A DNA stretch of 14,185 nt from an uncultured Steroidobacter sp. GTDB lineage: Bacteria > Pseudomonadota > Gammaproteobacteria > Steroidobacterales > Steroidobacteraceae. Under the pieces are notes generated by a model. The model ran no database searches. It saw only the letters and a program-made list of their open reading frames with translations, and was not told the origin of the DNA. Of the stretch, positions 7,366 to 14,185 are shown piece after piece. A program made the position numbers and the translations under genes. The DNA lies in NCBI GenBank assembly GCA_946478975.1, contig CAMLEO010000186.1:1-14185 (forward strand). Reading direction: 5' to 3'. Each line of letters opens with the position of its first letter. The stretch's first letter is position 1.

Positions 7366-10047
7366 ATGAGCGACATCAGCCGCGTGGCTCTGTTCGGCAA
7401 GCTCAACAGCCTGGCCTACAACGCCATTGAAGGCGCGACGGTATTCTGCAAACTGCGGGGCAATCCGTACGTCGAAGTGGCGCACTGGCTGCACCAGATC
7501 CTGCAACTGCAGAACTCCGACGTGCACCTGATCGTGCGCGCGTTTTCGCTCGATCCTTCCAAGCTTGCGCGTGACCTCACCGAAATGCTCGATCGCCTGC
7601 CGCGCGGCGCGAGCTCGATCTCCGACCTGTCGGCTCACATCGAAGATCTGGTCGAGCGCGCCTGGATCTGGGCGACGCTGAAGTACGGCGATTCGAAGGT
7701 GCGCACCGGTTACCTGGTGCTCGCGAGCATCAAGACGCCGAGCCTGCGCAACATGCTCATCGGCATCTCGCGCGAGTTCGAGAAGATCAAACCGGACCAA
7801 TTGGCCGACGACCTGGCGCAGATCATCGCCAGCTCTCCGGAGAGCGCGCTGGCCGCGAACGACGGCACCGAACTCGGTGCGCAGGCGGAACCGGGCGAGG
7901 CGAGCGGTGCGATGGCGCCGGCACAGCTCGGCAAGCAGGAAGCGCTGAAGCGCTTCACCGTCGATCTCACGGCGCAGGCTCGTGAGGGCAAGATCGATCC
8001 GGTCGTCGGTCGCGACGAAGAGATTCGCCAGATCATCGATATTCTGATGCGTCGGCGACAGAACAATCCCATCATCACCGGCGAGGCCGGTGTCGGCAAA
8101 ACCGCGGTGGTCGAAGGATTTGCTCGTCGTATCGCGCACGGCGATGTGCCGCCGATGTTGAAAGATATTTCCGTGCGCGCGCTCGATGTCGGCCTGCTGC
8201 AAGCGGGCGCGAGCATGAAGGGCGAGTTCGAGCAGCGCCTGCGCCACGTCATCGACGAAGTGCAGGCGTCGCCGAAGCCCATCGTGTTGTTCATCGACGA
8301 AGTTCACACGCTGGTCGGTGCAGGCGGTGCTGCGGGCACGGGTGACGCCGCGAATCTGCTCAAGCCCGCGCTCGCACGAGGCACCTTGCGCACGATCGGC
8401 GCGACCACCTGGGCCGAATACAAAAAATACATCGAGAAAGATCCTGCCCTCACGCGTCGCTTCCAGACCGTCAAGATCGATGAGCCCACGGAAGATAAGT
8501 GCGTGCTGATGATGCGCGGCATTGTGTCGATGATGGAAAAGCATCATCGTGTTCAGGTGCTGGACGAAGCGCTGGAGGCGGCGGTGAAGCTGTCGCATCG
8601 TTACATTCCGGACCGCCAGCTGCCGGATAAGGCAGTTTCGTTGCTCGACACCGCGTGCGCGCGTGTGGCGATCAGTCATCACGCGATTCCGGCGGAAGTG
8701 GAAGATTGCCAGCGTCGCATCGAAGCGCTGAAAACCGAGCTCGAAATCATCGGCCGCGAAAAAACCATCGGCATCGATGTGGGCACGCGCGAGAGCAGTG
8801 CCATCGCGTCGCTGGATCAGGAAAGCCAGCGCCTGGAGCAGCTCAGGAGCGAATGGGCCAACGAAAAGAAACTGGTCGACGAGATCCTGGAGCTGCGTGG
8901 CAAGCTGCGCACTGCCGCCGATCCCCAGCAGAAGTCACAAGAGCCTTTCGACGCCGCTGGCGCGACCGCGAGACTTGCGGAGCTGCAGACGCAATTGGCC
9001 GGGCTGCAAGGCGAGCGGCCGCTGGTCCTGCCCAGCGTCGATCAGCAGGCCGTTGGCTCCGTCGTCGCGGATTGGACCGGCATTCCGGTCGGCCGCATGG
9101 TGAAGGACGAAGTCGCGACCGTGTTGAATCTCGCCACGACTCTCGGCCAGCGGGTGATCGGCCAGGATCACGCGCTGGAAATGATTGCAAAGCGTGTGCA
9201 GACCGCACGCGCCGGGCTGGAGAATCCAAACAAGCCGATCGGCGTGTTCATGCTCGCCGGCCCGTCGGGCGTCGGCAAGACCGAAACGGCGCTCACATTG
9301 GCGGAAGCGTTGTATGGCGGCGAGCAGAATCTCATCACCATCAACATGAGCGAGTTCCAGGAAGCGCATACCGTTTCAACGTTGAAAGGCGCGCCTCCGG
9401 GATACGTGGGTTACGGCGAAGGCGGCGTGCTGACCGAAGCCGTGCGTCGCAAGCCTTACAGCGTGGTGCTGCTCGATGAAGTCGAGAAAGCCCACAGCGA
9501 CGTGCACGAGATTTTCTTCCAGGTGTTCGACAAGGGCGTGATGGAAGACGGTGAAGGGCGCCTGATCGATTTCAAGAACACGCTGATCATTCTCACGACC
9601 AACGTCGGCACCGATTTGATCATGAGCATGTGCAAGGATCCGGAACTGCTGCCCGATCCTGCGGGCATTGCAAAGGCCTTGCGCGCTCCATTACTCAAAT
9701 CTTTCCCGCCGGCGCTGCTCGGACGCATCGTCACGATTCCGTACTACCCGCTCTCCGACGACATGCTCGGGCGCATCATCCGCCTGCAGCTCGGCCGCAT
9801 CGTCAAGCGCGTGAAACTGAATCATGACATCGAGCTCACGTACACCGACGATGTCACCAAGCTGATTTCGGCTCGTTGCACCGAGCCCGAGAGCGGCGGC
9901 CGCATGATCGACGCGATCCTGACCAACACGCTGCTGCCGCAGATCAGCCAGGGCGTGCTGCAAGGGCTGGTCGAAGGCAAGCCGGTCAAACGGGTGGAAG
10001 TCACCGCGAAGGACAACGAATTCCAGTACGCATTCGGCTCCGGCTGA
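7366..10047 (+). CDS. clpV: ClpV (TssH), AAA+ ATPase that disassembles contracted sheath
   Basis: This 893-residue ClpB/Hsp100-type AAA+ ATPase recycles contracted TssBC sheath. The N-domain (about residues 1-160) contains [12 protein letters not shown], the ClpV-type region that binds the TssC N-terminal helix. The first ATPase domain has Walker A GEAGVGKT at 239-246, a pore loop KGEFE near 285 and Walker B IDEVH at 310-314. A coiled, charged middle region follows (about 415-530). The second ATPase domain has Walker A GPSGVGKT at 632-639, pore loop GYVG at 679-682 and Walker B LLDE at 702-705. All nucleotide-binding motifs look intact. A GAGGGTG stands 6 nt before the ATG. The location after tssG and the N-domain identify it as ClpV and not housekeeping ClpB. 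Confidence 0.98.
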   Translation: MSDISRVALFGKLNSLAYNAIEGATVFCKLRGNPYVEVAHWLHQILQLQNSDVHLIVRAFSLDPSKLARDLTEMLDRLPRGASSISDLSAHIEDLVERAWIWATLKYGDSKVRTGYLVLASIKTPSLRNMLIGISREFEKIKPDQLADDLAQIIASSPESALAANDGTELGAQAEPGEASGAMAPAQLGKQEALKRFTVDLTAQAREGKIDPVVGRDEEIRQIIDILMRRRQNNPIITGEAGVGKTAVVEGFARRIAHGDVPPMLKDISVRALDVGLLQAGASMKGEFEQRLRHVIDEVQASPKPIVLFIDEVHTLVGAGGAAGTGDAANLLKPALARGTLRTIGATTWAEYKKYIEKDPALTRRFQTVKIDEPTEDKCVLMMRGIVSMMEKHHRVQVLDEALEAAVKLSHRYIPDRQLPDKAVSLLDTACARVAISHHAIPAEVEDCQRRIEALKTELEIIGREKTIGIDVGTRESSAIASLDQESQRLEQLRSEWANEKKLVDEILELRGKLRTAADPQQKSQEPFDAAGATARLAELQTQLAGLQGERPLVLPSVDQQAVGSVVADWTGIPVGRMVKDEVATVLNLATTLGQRVIGQDHALEMIAKRVQTARAGLENPNKPIGVFMLAGPSGVGKTETALTLAEALYGGEQNLITINMSEFQEAHTVSTLKGAPPGYVGYGEGGVLTEAVRRKPYSVVLLDEVEKAHSDVHEIFFQVFDKGVMEDGEGRLIDFKNTLIILTTNVGTDLIMSMCKDPELLPDPAGIAKALRAPLLKSFPPALLGRIVTIPYYPLSDDMLGRIIRLQLGRIVKRVKLNHDIELTYTDDVTKLISARCTEPESGGRMIDAILTNTLLPQISQGVLQGLVEGKPVKRVEVTAKDNEFQYAFGSG

Positions 10048-10056
10048 TCAGATCCA

Positions 10057-10080
10057 CGGGCGCGCATCCAAATGCGCCCG
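10057..10080 (+). terminator. Possible weak hairpin after clpV
   Basis: CGGGCGC (10057-10063) can pair with GCGCCCG (10074-10080) across a 10-nt loop, shortly after the clpV stop. No T-run follows. It may mark a partial transcription boundary between the structural and effector blocks, but the evidence is thin. Confidence 0.3.
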
Positions 10081-10117
10081 GAGTGCTAATGGTCGAGCGA
10101 CCAGTCTAGGACTCTTC

Positions 10118-10125
10118 AGGAGGAG
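10118..10125 (+). promoter_or_regulatory. Strong ribosome-binding site of the muramidase gene
   Basis: AGGAGGAG is followed by CG and then the ATG at 10128. The spacing from its AGGAGG part to the start is 4 nt (or shorter counted from the shifted GGAG), a little tight but clearly an efficient site. It supports the chosen start. Confidence 0.7.
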
Positions 10126-10127
10126 CG

Positions 10128-10973
10128 ATGCCGAACGATACGATGTTTCTCAGCGCGCAAGGATTGAAGTTCCTGCGACAGGAGGAGTCCGCCATCGACG
10201 GGCTGTACGACGACCCGTCGGACTACTGCACCTTCGGCGTCGGGCACCTGGTGCATCCGGACTCCAAGTGGAGCTGCTTCCTGTTGCAAAGTGCCAGCGG
10301 CGATGAGCTATTCAAGGCGTTCGTCGCCAAGAAGTGGCCCGGCACTTCTTATGAAACACCGTACCTGCAGCGCTCCGCCGCGTTTCACGAGAAGTTCAAC
10401 AATCTGAAAACGCTGGCGGTCGAGAACGCCAAGCAGCGTATCGGCAAACAGAAATACAAAAAGGATTTCACCAAGCTCACCAAGCAGGAGCAGGAGAAGG
10501 CCACGTCGCTGGCGCAGGCTGCGGTCGACGAGCAGGCGCGCATCCTGGCAAAGACCGTCGATGACGTGCTCAAAGACGATGTGAAGCCGTTCGAGGCTGC
10601 GGTTCGCAAGGTCAAGGTCACTTTGAATCAGGACGAGTTCGATGCGCTGGTGTCGTTCGCGTTCAACATCGGCGAGACCGGCTTTGCCAATTCGGATGCG
10701 CTGAAGGAAATCAACAAAGGTAAATACAATACCGGCGACGCCAAGCAGCGTGCGGCGGCGATCACGGTGATTGCAGCGGCGTTCGCGAGACGCAACACGT
10801 CGCGTGGCAAAGTGCTCAAGGGGCTGACGACCCGGCGCAAGCACGAGGCCGATCTGTTCCTCAAGGCGTCCCGAGCAGCGTTGGCCGAGCTGGAGAAAGC
10901 CGCAAAGCTCGCGCCGGCATCGAGCTCTGCGTCCTCGTCATCATCATCCGCCACGGCCCCGAAGCGGCCCTAG
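10128..10973 (+). CDS. GH24 muramidase (T4-lysozyme fold), candidate T6SS effector
   Basis: This 281-residue protein is predicted to cleave the N-acetylmuramic acid to N-acetylglucosamine bonds of peptidoglycan. Residues 19-41 align without gaps to the catalytic strand of T4 lysozyme. E20, D29 and T35 keep the spacing of its E11/D20/T26 triad, ending in TFGVGHL. The C-terminal lobe shows LNQDEFDALVSFAFNIG (166-182) and GLTTRRKHEADLFL (232-245), both typical of phage endolysin-type GH24. Between the lobes, residues about 48-150 form an unusually long, charged, mainly helical insert. A Ser/Ala-rich tail ends the protein. There is no signal peptide and no PAAR or VgrG domain. That fits a cargo protein loaded on Hcp or VgrG, and lysis genes such as a holin are absent. 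The next gene encodes a likely inhibitor. Effector function is inferred from context. Confidence 0.88.
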   Translation: MPNDTMFLSAQGLKFLRQEESAIDGLYDDPSDYCTFGVGHLVHPDSKWSCFLLQSASGDELFKAFVAKKWPGTSYETPYLQRSAAFHEKFNNLKTLAVENAKQRIGKQKYKKDFTKLTKQEQEKATSLAQAAVDEQARILAKTVDDVLKDDVKPFEAAVRKVKVTLNQDEFDALVSFAFNIGETGFANSDALKEINKGKYNTGDAKQRAAAITVIAAAFARRNTSRGKVLKGLTTRRKHEADLFLKASRAALAELEKAAKLAPASSSASSSSSSATAPKRP

Positions 10974-10982
10974 GAAAACGCC

Positions 10983-11480
10983 ATGAGATTGAGCGTTGCT
11001 GTCATCGGCGCGTGTGTATTGGCACTGTTGTCGGCGTGTTCTCGCGAGCCTGCTCCGGCCGAGAAGACCAGCGCTGCCGCAGCTGAGACTCAAAGCGTTG
11101 CGCAGGATGATCAGTCCGCGTCCGCTGCAGAAGAAACATCGGAGGCCAGCACGCCGCCCGAGCCTTGCGACGACGCGCCCGATCAGCGCGCGATGACAGC
11201 ATGCTGGGCCAATGCCAGCCGCACGGAGGAAGAGCACGTCGACGCGGCGCTGAAAAAACTCGATGCGCTGCTGGTGGCCAAGTCGAGCCCGGCGGCTCAC
11301 CAGAAGCTGCAGGATGACCAGGGCCGCTGGCAGCAGTTCGTCGAAGGGCATTGTGGGATGTATGCCGAGCTGTACGATGGCGGCAGCGCCGGGCCGATGA
11401 CGGTCGCCGTGTGTCGCTGGCAGCTCGCGCAGGATCGTATTCAACAGCTGTCTGCGTTGACCGAAGAGCTCGATCGATAG
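10983..11480 (+). CDS. LprI/DUF1311-like lipoprotein, candidate immunity to the muramidase
   Basis: This 165-residue protein begins with a lipoprotein signal peptide: positive start, hydrophobic stretch and lipobox LSAC with Cys19. Ser at +2 suggests outer-membrane sorting. Residues 20-60 form a Ser/Ala/Glu-rich tether. Residues 60-165 resemble the LprI-like (DUF1311) fold: PCDDAPDQRAMTACWANASR, a central AHQKLQDDQGRWQQFVEGHC, and VCRWQLAQDRIQQL, with cysteines at 62, 74, 124 and 144 that could form disulfides. Mycobacterial LprI, which carries this domain, inhibits lysozyme (family knowledge). It starts 9 nt after the muramidase stop, with an AGGA overlapping that stop. A periplasmic immunity protein protecting the producer and its kin from the GH24 enzyme is the natural inference. 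An unrelated envelope lipoprotein remains possible. Confidence 0.8.
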   Translation: MRLSVAVIGACVLALLSACSREPAPAEKTSAAAAETQSVAQDDQSASAAEETSEASTPPEPCDDAPDQRAMTACWANASRTEEEHVDAALKKLDALLVAKSSPAAHQKLQDDQGRWQQFVEGHCGMYAELYDGGSAGPMTVAVCRWQLAQDRIQQLSALTEELDR

Positions 11481-11493
11481 CAGCGGGGCTCCT

Positions 11494-12699
11494 ATGCAAT
11501 CCGGAACCGCCACTCGCAATCTCCTGCGCCGCGCGCATGCGGCTCATCAGGAAGGCCGGTTGAACGAGGCGGAATCGGGCTATCGCAGCGTGCTGCGCAT
11601 CCGGCCCGAAGATCCGGATGCTCTGCATTTCCTCGGGATGCTGCATTTCCAGCGCGGCGAACGCGAGCAGGCGCTCGCACTGGTGCGACGTTCGCTGGCC
11701 GCGTTGGGAACGAATCCGCACGCCTGGAACAATCTTGGAAACATGCTGATCGCCTGCGACCGGCCGCAGGAAGCGGCGGAGGCTTTCGAGAAGGCCACGC
11801 AGTTCGGCTCGCAAATGGCGGAGACCTGGTACAACCGCGCCGTGTGTTTGCGGCGTACGCGTCAGTACGACCTCGCGATTGATTGTTTCCTCAAGACCAT
11901 CGAGCTCAAACCGCAGTTCGCGCCGGTGTACGAGCGGCTCGGGATGATGCTCTACAGCCTGGGCCGGTTTCGCGATGCGGCCGATGTATATCGCAAATGG
12001 CTGGCGCAGGATGCCGATAATCCGGTCGCGAGACATATGTTGTCGGCGTTGTCCGGCGAGGACGTGCCGGCGCGGGCTGATGATGAATATCTGCGGGTGC
12101 TGTTCGACCGCTTCGCCGGCAGCTTCGACGACAACTTGAGCGAGCTCGGCTATCGAGCGCCCGAACTGCTGGCGTCGACGCTCGGAGAATATGTCCCGAC
12201 CGATGGGCGGCTGGAGATTCTCGACGCGGGCTGCGGAACGGGATTGTGCGGTCCGCTGTTGCGATCGATGGCGCGGCGGCTGGTCGGGGTGGACCTCTCG
12301 CCCGGCATGATCGACAAGGCCCGTCCTCGCAACGTGTACGAGGAACTGGTGGTCGGCGAGCTGTGCGCGTTCATGCGCAGCCGGCCCGGCGCCTTCGATG
12401 TCATCGTGTCGGCGGACACGCTGGTGTATTTTGGGGCCTTGGAGGAGGCGGCAGCGGCGGCTCGTCAGTGCGTTCGTCCCGGCGGCATCCTGGCGTTCAC
12501 AGTGGAGCGCCTCGCGGACGGGGAAGAGCCTTATCGGCTGCAGCCGCACGGTCGGTATGCCCATCGCGAAGACTACGTCCGGCAGACTTTGCTGAACGCG
12601 GGATTTGCGCGGGCGGACATCAAACCGGTGGTGTTGCGGCGGGAGCGCGGCGAGGATGTGCACGGGCACCTGGTGGTCGCCCCCGTGGCGGCAGCCTGA
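11494..12699 (+). CDS. TPR-repeat and SAM-dependent methyltransferase fusion protein
   Basis: This 401-residue protein has two parts. Residues about 5-190 are tandem TPR helices with visible repeats: AHQEGRLNEAESGYRSVLRI, ALHFLGMLHFQRGEREQAL, AWNNLGNMLIACDRPQEAAE, TWYNRAVCLRRTRQYDLAID and a fifth near 143-170. Residues about 200-395 are a class I methyltransferase. Motif I is ILDAGCGTG (242-250), the acidic strand is VGVDLS (264-269) and a later strand is FDVIVSADTLVYFG (301-314). The segment YLRVLFDRFAGSFDDNLSELGYRAP, split across residues 199-223, is common in TPR-methyltransferase proteins. It is soluble, with no signal peptide. The start lies 13 nt after the immunity-gene stop, with only a weak ribosome-binding site. 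The substrate is unknown. TPRs suggest a protein target, possibly a T6SS component or the cargo, but that is a guess from position. Confidence 0.85.
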   Translation: MQSGTATRNLLRRAHAAHQEGRLNEAESGYRSVLRIRPEDPDALHFLGMLHFQRGEREQALALVRRSLAALGTNPHAWNNLGNMLIACDRPQEAAEAFEKATQFGSQMAETWYNRAVCLRRTRQYDLAIDCFLKTIELKPQFAPVYERLGMMLYSLGRFRDAADVYRKWLAQDADNPVARHMLSALSGEDVPARADDEYLRVLFDRFAGSFDDNLSELGYRAPELLASTLGEYVPTDGRLEILDAGCGTGLCGPLLRSMARRLVGVDLSPGMIDKARPRNVYEELVVGELCAFMRSRPGAFDVIVSADTLVYFGALEEAAAAARQCVRPGGILAFTVERLADGEEPYRLQPHGRYAHREDYVRQTLLNAGFARADIKPVVLRRERGEDVHGHLVVAPVAAA

Positions 12700-12742
12700 A
12701 TAACCTCGTCTGCGACCTTGATAAGTTCAGTCGGTTCCTGTA

Positions 12743-12775
12743 GTTAGCTCAGTTAACTCAACAGGTGTACCTGCA
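12743..12775 (+). promoter_or_regulatory. Tandem repeat and dyad over the ribosome-binding site of the 91-aa gene
   Basis: Two adjacent 9-mers, GTTAGCTCA (12743-12751) and GTTAACTCA (12752-12760), differ at one base. They are followed by the dyad CAGGT-GT-ACCTG (12762-12773), which covers the only Shine-Dalgarno candidate, AGGTG at 12763-12767. This could be a small operator or a hairpin masking translation initiation. The 76-nt gap is also more AT-rich than its surroundings, but no convincing -10 box was found. Confidence 0.35.
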
Positions 12776-13051
12776 ATGGCCCGAGCCAAAGTAGTCGAGT
12801 CCGACTACTACCAGTTCCTGAACCTCCTGCGGCGCGCTGCCGACAGCGGTGCGCGCATCGACAAGAGCGACGCGCGCTGGGCTGGCTATATCAAGGAACA
12901 TGCGATCAACGAGGTCGCGGCGACCGCGATCGCCCGGCAGAAATTCGAATCCGCGCAGCCAGTCATCATTGCCGAAGGGAAGGACACCGATGGGCTCTAT
13001 TTCTATTCCAAAAACGAAGAGGCGTGTTTGAGGCTGGTGCCGCTGGAGTAG
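12776..13051 (+). CDS. Unrecognised 91-residue protein upstream of vgrG
   Basis: I do not recognise this protein. It is short, soluble and charged, with no signal peptide or membrane segment. Residues about 9-25 (DYYQFLNLLRRAADSGA) and 38-58 look helical, and the C-terminal part (PVIIAEGKDTDGLYFYSKNE then EACLRLVPLE) looks beta-rich. Coding support comes from a good ATG with AGGTG 8 nt upstream, GC-rich third positions like its neighbours, and a tight fit between the methyltransferase gene and vgrG. Position suggests a T6SS accessory role (adaptor, chaperone or regulator), but nothing in the sequence proves one. Confidence 0.7.
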   Translation: MARAKVVESDYYQFLNLLRRAADSGARIDKSDARWAGYIKEHAINEVAATAIARQKFESAQPVIIAEGKDTDGLYFYSKNEEACLRLVPLE

Positions 13052-13153
13052 GCCGCTCTCGTCTCAATGGCCCATGACGGATTCGCAGCGCTTGCGCTAG
13101 GGTCCGCTCATCCTCGTGGAACGACCGCTTTGGAATAACAGGGTCAAAGAGCA

Positions 13154-14185
13154 ATGCCGACGCATGCCGACCGCGCGATCCATCTGAAAACTCCGCTTGC
13201 CGACGACGTGCTCCTGCCCCGGCAGGTGACCGGCAACGAGCGCTTCAGCGCGCCTTTTCGTTACGATCTGCAGTTGCTCAGCGAGCAGGGCAACGTCAAT
13301 GCCGACGAGCTGCTGGGCAAGACGGTCACGGTTTCGTACGAGCTGCCTGCCGGCGGCACGCGCTACTTCCACGGCTTCGTCACCGAGTTCGGCCAGGTCG
13401 GCTATCGCAACCGGCTGCATGAATACCAGGCCATCGTGCGTCCCTGGTTCTGGCTGCTGAGCCGCACCGCCGACTGCCGCATTTTTCAGCAGCGCACGGT
13501 GCCGGAGATCTTCCAGGAGGTGTGCAAGGCCTGGGGCTTCACCGACTACAAGCTGAAGCTCAACGGCTCGTACCCCACGCGCGACTTCTGCGTCCAATAC
13601 CTCGAGACCGATTTCAATTTCCTCAGCCGGCTGCTCGAAGAAGAAGGCATTTATTATTTCTTCGAGCATAGCCAGTCCAGTCACGTGATGGTGCTGGCGG
13701 ACGATTCCAGCGCGCACGAAGCGGCGAAGGGCTATGAATCAGTGCCGTTCTATCCGCCGAGCACGCCGGAGAACAAACGCGAGCGCGATCACTTGAGCTC
13801 GTGGTCTTTCCTCAAGAGCGTGCAACCGGGCGCTTTCGCGACCACCGATTACGATTTCAAGCAGCCGCGCGCTTCGTTGCTGAGCACCGAAACGATCGGC
13901 CGCAAACATCCGCATTCGAGCTACGAGATCTTCGACTATCCGGCCGAACTGGCGGTGATGCAGGGCTCCGAATCCAAGCGTATCGCCAAGCTGCGCATTC
14001 AAGAGCTGCAGGCGCCGCACATGGTGTTGAGCGGCCAGGGTGACGCTGCGGGCCTCGCGACCGGCAAGCGTTTCAAGCTGACGCAATACCCGCGCGAAGA
14101 TCTCAACATCGAATATTTGATCACCGGCGTCGGCCTGTCGTTCTCATCCGATGCTTTCGACACCGGCCAGGGCGACACCGAAGTT
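13154..14185 (+). CDS. vgrG: VgrG (TssI) spike protein, N-terminal 344 residues, cut by window end
   Basis: VgrG trimers form the tip of the Hcp tube and carry effectors, often through a PAAR protein or a C-terminal extension. The frame is open from the ATG at 13154 to the last base. An in-frame TAA at 13136 rules out a start further upstream. The ribosome-binding site is weak (AAAGAG). The visible part is the gp27-like region of VgrG/Rhs-type spikes: LLPRQVTGNERFSAPFRYDL (20-39), a FHGFVTEF strand, RPWFWLLSRTADCRIFQ, the highly conserved YLETDFNFLSRLLEEEGIYY (149-168) and YEIFDYP (257-263). The gp5-like needle and any toxin extension lie beyond the window, so it cannot be said whether this VgrG carries its own effector domain. 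It follows the 91-residue gene by 102 nt. Confidence 0.96.
   Translation, partial: MPTHADRAIHLKTPLADDVLLPRQVTGNERFSAPFRYDLQLLSEQGNVNADELLGKTVTVSYELPAGGTRYFHGFVTEFGQVGYRNRLHEYQAIVRPWFWLLSRTADCRIFQQRTVPEIFQEVCKAWGFTDYKLKLNGSYPTRDFCVQYLETDFNFLSRLLEEEGIYYFFEHSQSSHVMVLADDSSAHEAAKGYESVPFYPPSTPENKRERDHLSSWSFLKSVQPGAFATTDYDFKQPRASLLSTETIGRKHPHSSYEIFDYPAELAVMQGSESKRIAKLRIQELQAPHMVLSGQGDAAGLATGKRFKLTQYPREDLNIEYLITGVGLSFSSDAFDTGQGDTEV

Noticed and set aside
6913..8682. Second long - strand open frame opposite tssG/clpV
   Set aside because: Same reason: a shadow of tssG and the ClpV N-terminal half, with no family features of its own.
10128..10973. Muramidase as part of a prophage lysis cassette
   Set aside because: No holin, spanin or other phage gene is near, all flanking genes belong to the T6SS or look like accessory genes, and a lysozyme-inhibitor-like lipoprotein follows it.
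11002..12669. Long - strand open frame opposite the lipoprotein and methyltransferase genes
   Set aside because: The + strand genes have a lipobox, TPRs and an SAM motif; the antisense translation has none and spans two + strand genes.
12718..12746. TTGATA and TAGTTA spaced by 17 nt, possible sigma-70 promoter before the 91-aa gene
   Set aside because: The -35 is one mismatch from consensus, but the -10 matches only two of six positions, so I do not call it.
12741..12755. TAGTTAGCTCAGTTA resembles the D-arm of a tRNA gene
   Set aside because: No anticodon arm, T-arm (GGTTCRANNCC) or acceptor stem can be found around it; a short chance match.

Overview
The window lies inside a type VI secretion system (T6SS) locus. 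Every recognisable gene is on the + strand, and there is almost no spare DNA. The sequence is GC-rich by eye, and long antisense ORFs shadow the real genes, as expected for such DNA. The gene order tssA - tssB - tssC - hcp - tagJ - tssE - tssF - tssG - clpV - (effector genes) - vgrG matches the tagJ-containing layout of the HSI-I type of Pseudomonas aeruginosa. The proteins look proteobacterial, most likely gammaproteobacterial (Xanthomonadales/Steroidobacter-like). That placement is inferred from protein style and gene order and was not tested.

Region 1 (1-10047) is the structural block. It holds the last 53 codons of tssA, the sheath genes tssB and tssC, the tube gene hcp, the sheath-associated accessory gene tagJ, the baseplate genes tssE, tssF and tssG, and the sheath-recycling ATPase clpV. 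From tagJ to tssG the genes overlap or nearly touch. hcp is set apart by two spacers, each holding a strong inverted repeat. TssE is about 255 residues instead of the usual 140-170, because roughly 85-100 residues are inserted between its conserved N-terminal segment and its gp25-like core.

Region 2 (10048-12699) carries cargo and accessory genes. A 281-residue GH24 (T4-lysozyme fold) muramidase without a signal peptide is followed 9 nt later by a 165-residue lipoprotein that looks like an LprI/DUF1311 lysozyme inhibitor. This is a convincing candidate antibacterial effector and immunity pair. Next is a 401-residue fusion of TPR repeats with an SAM-dependent methyltransferase, whose role in the locus is unknown.

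Region 3 (12700-14185) holds an unrecognised 91-residue protein, preceded by a small dyad over its ribosome-binding site. It is followed by the first 344 codons of a vgrG spike gene that runs off the end of the window.

Together the genes describe a contractile injection machine: the TssBC sheath around the Hcp tube, the TssEFG baseplate, the VgrG tip, ClpV recycling, a candidate peptidoglycan-cleaving payload and its self-protection. The membrane complex (TssJLM), TssK and regulators are not in the window.
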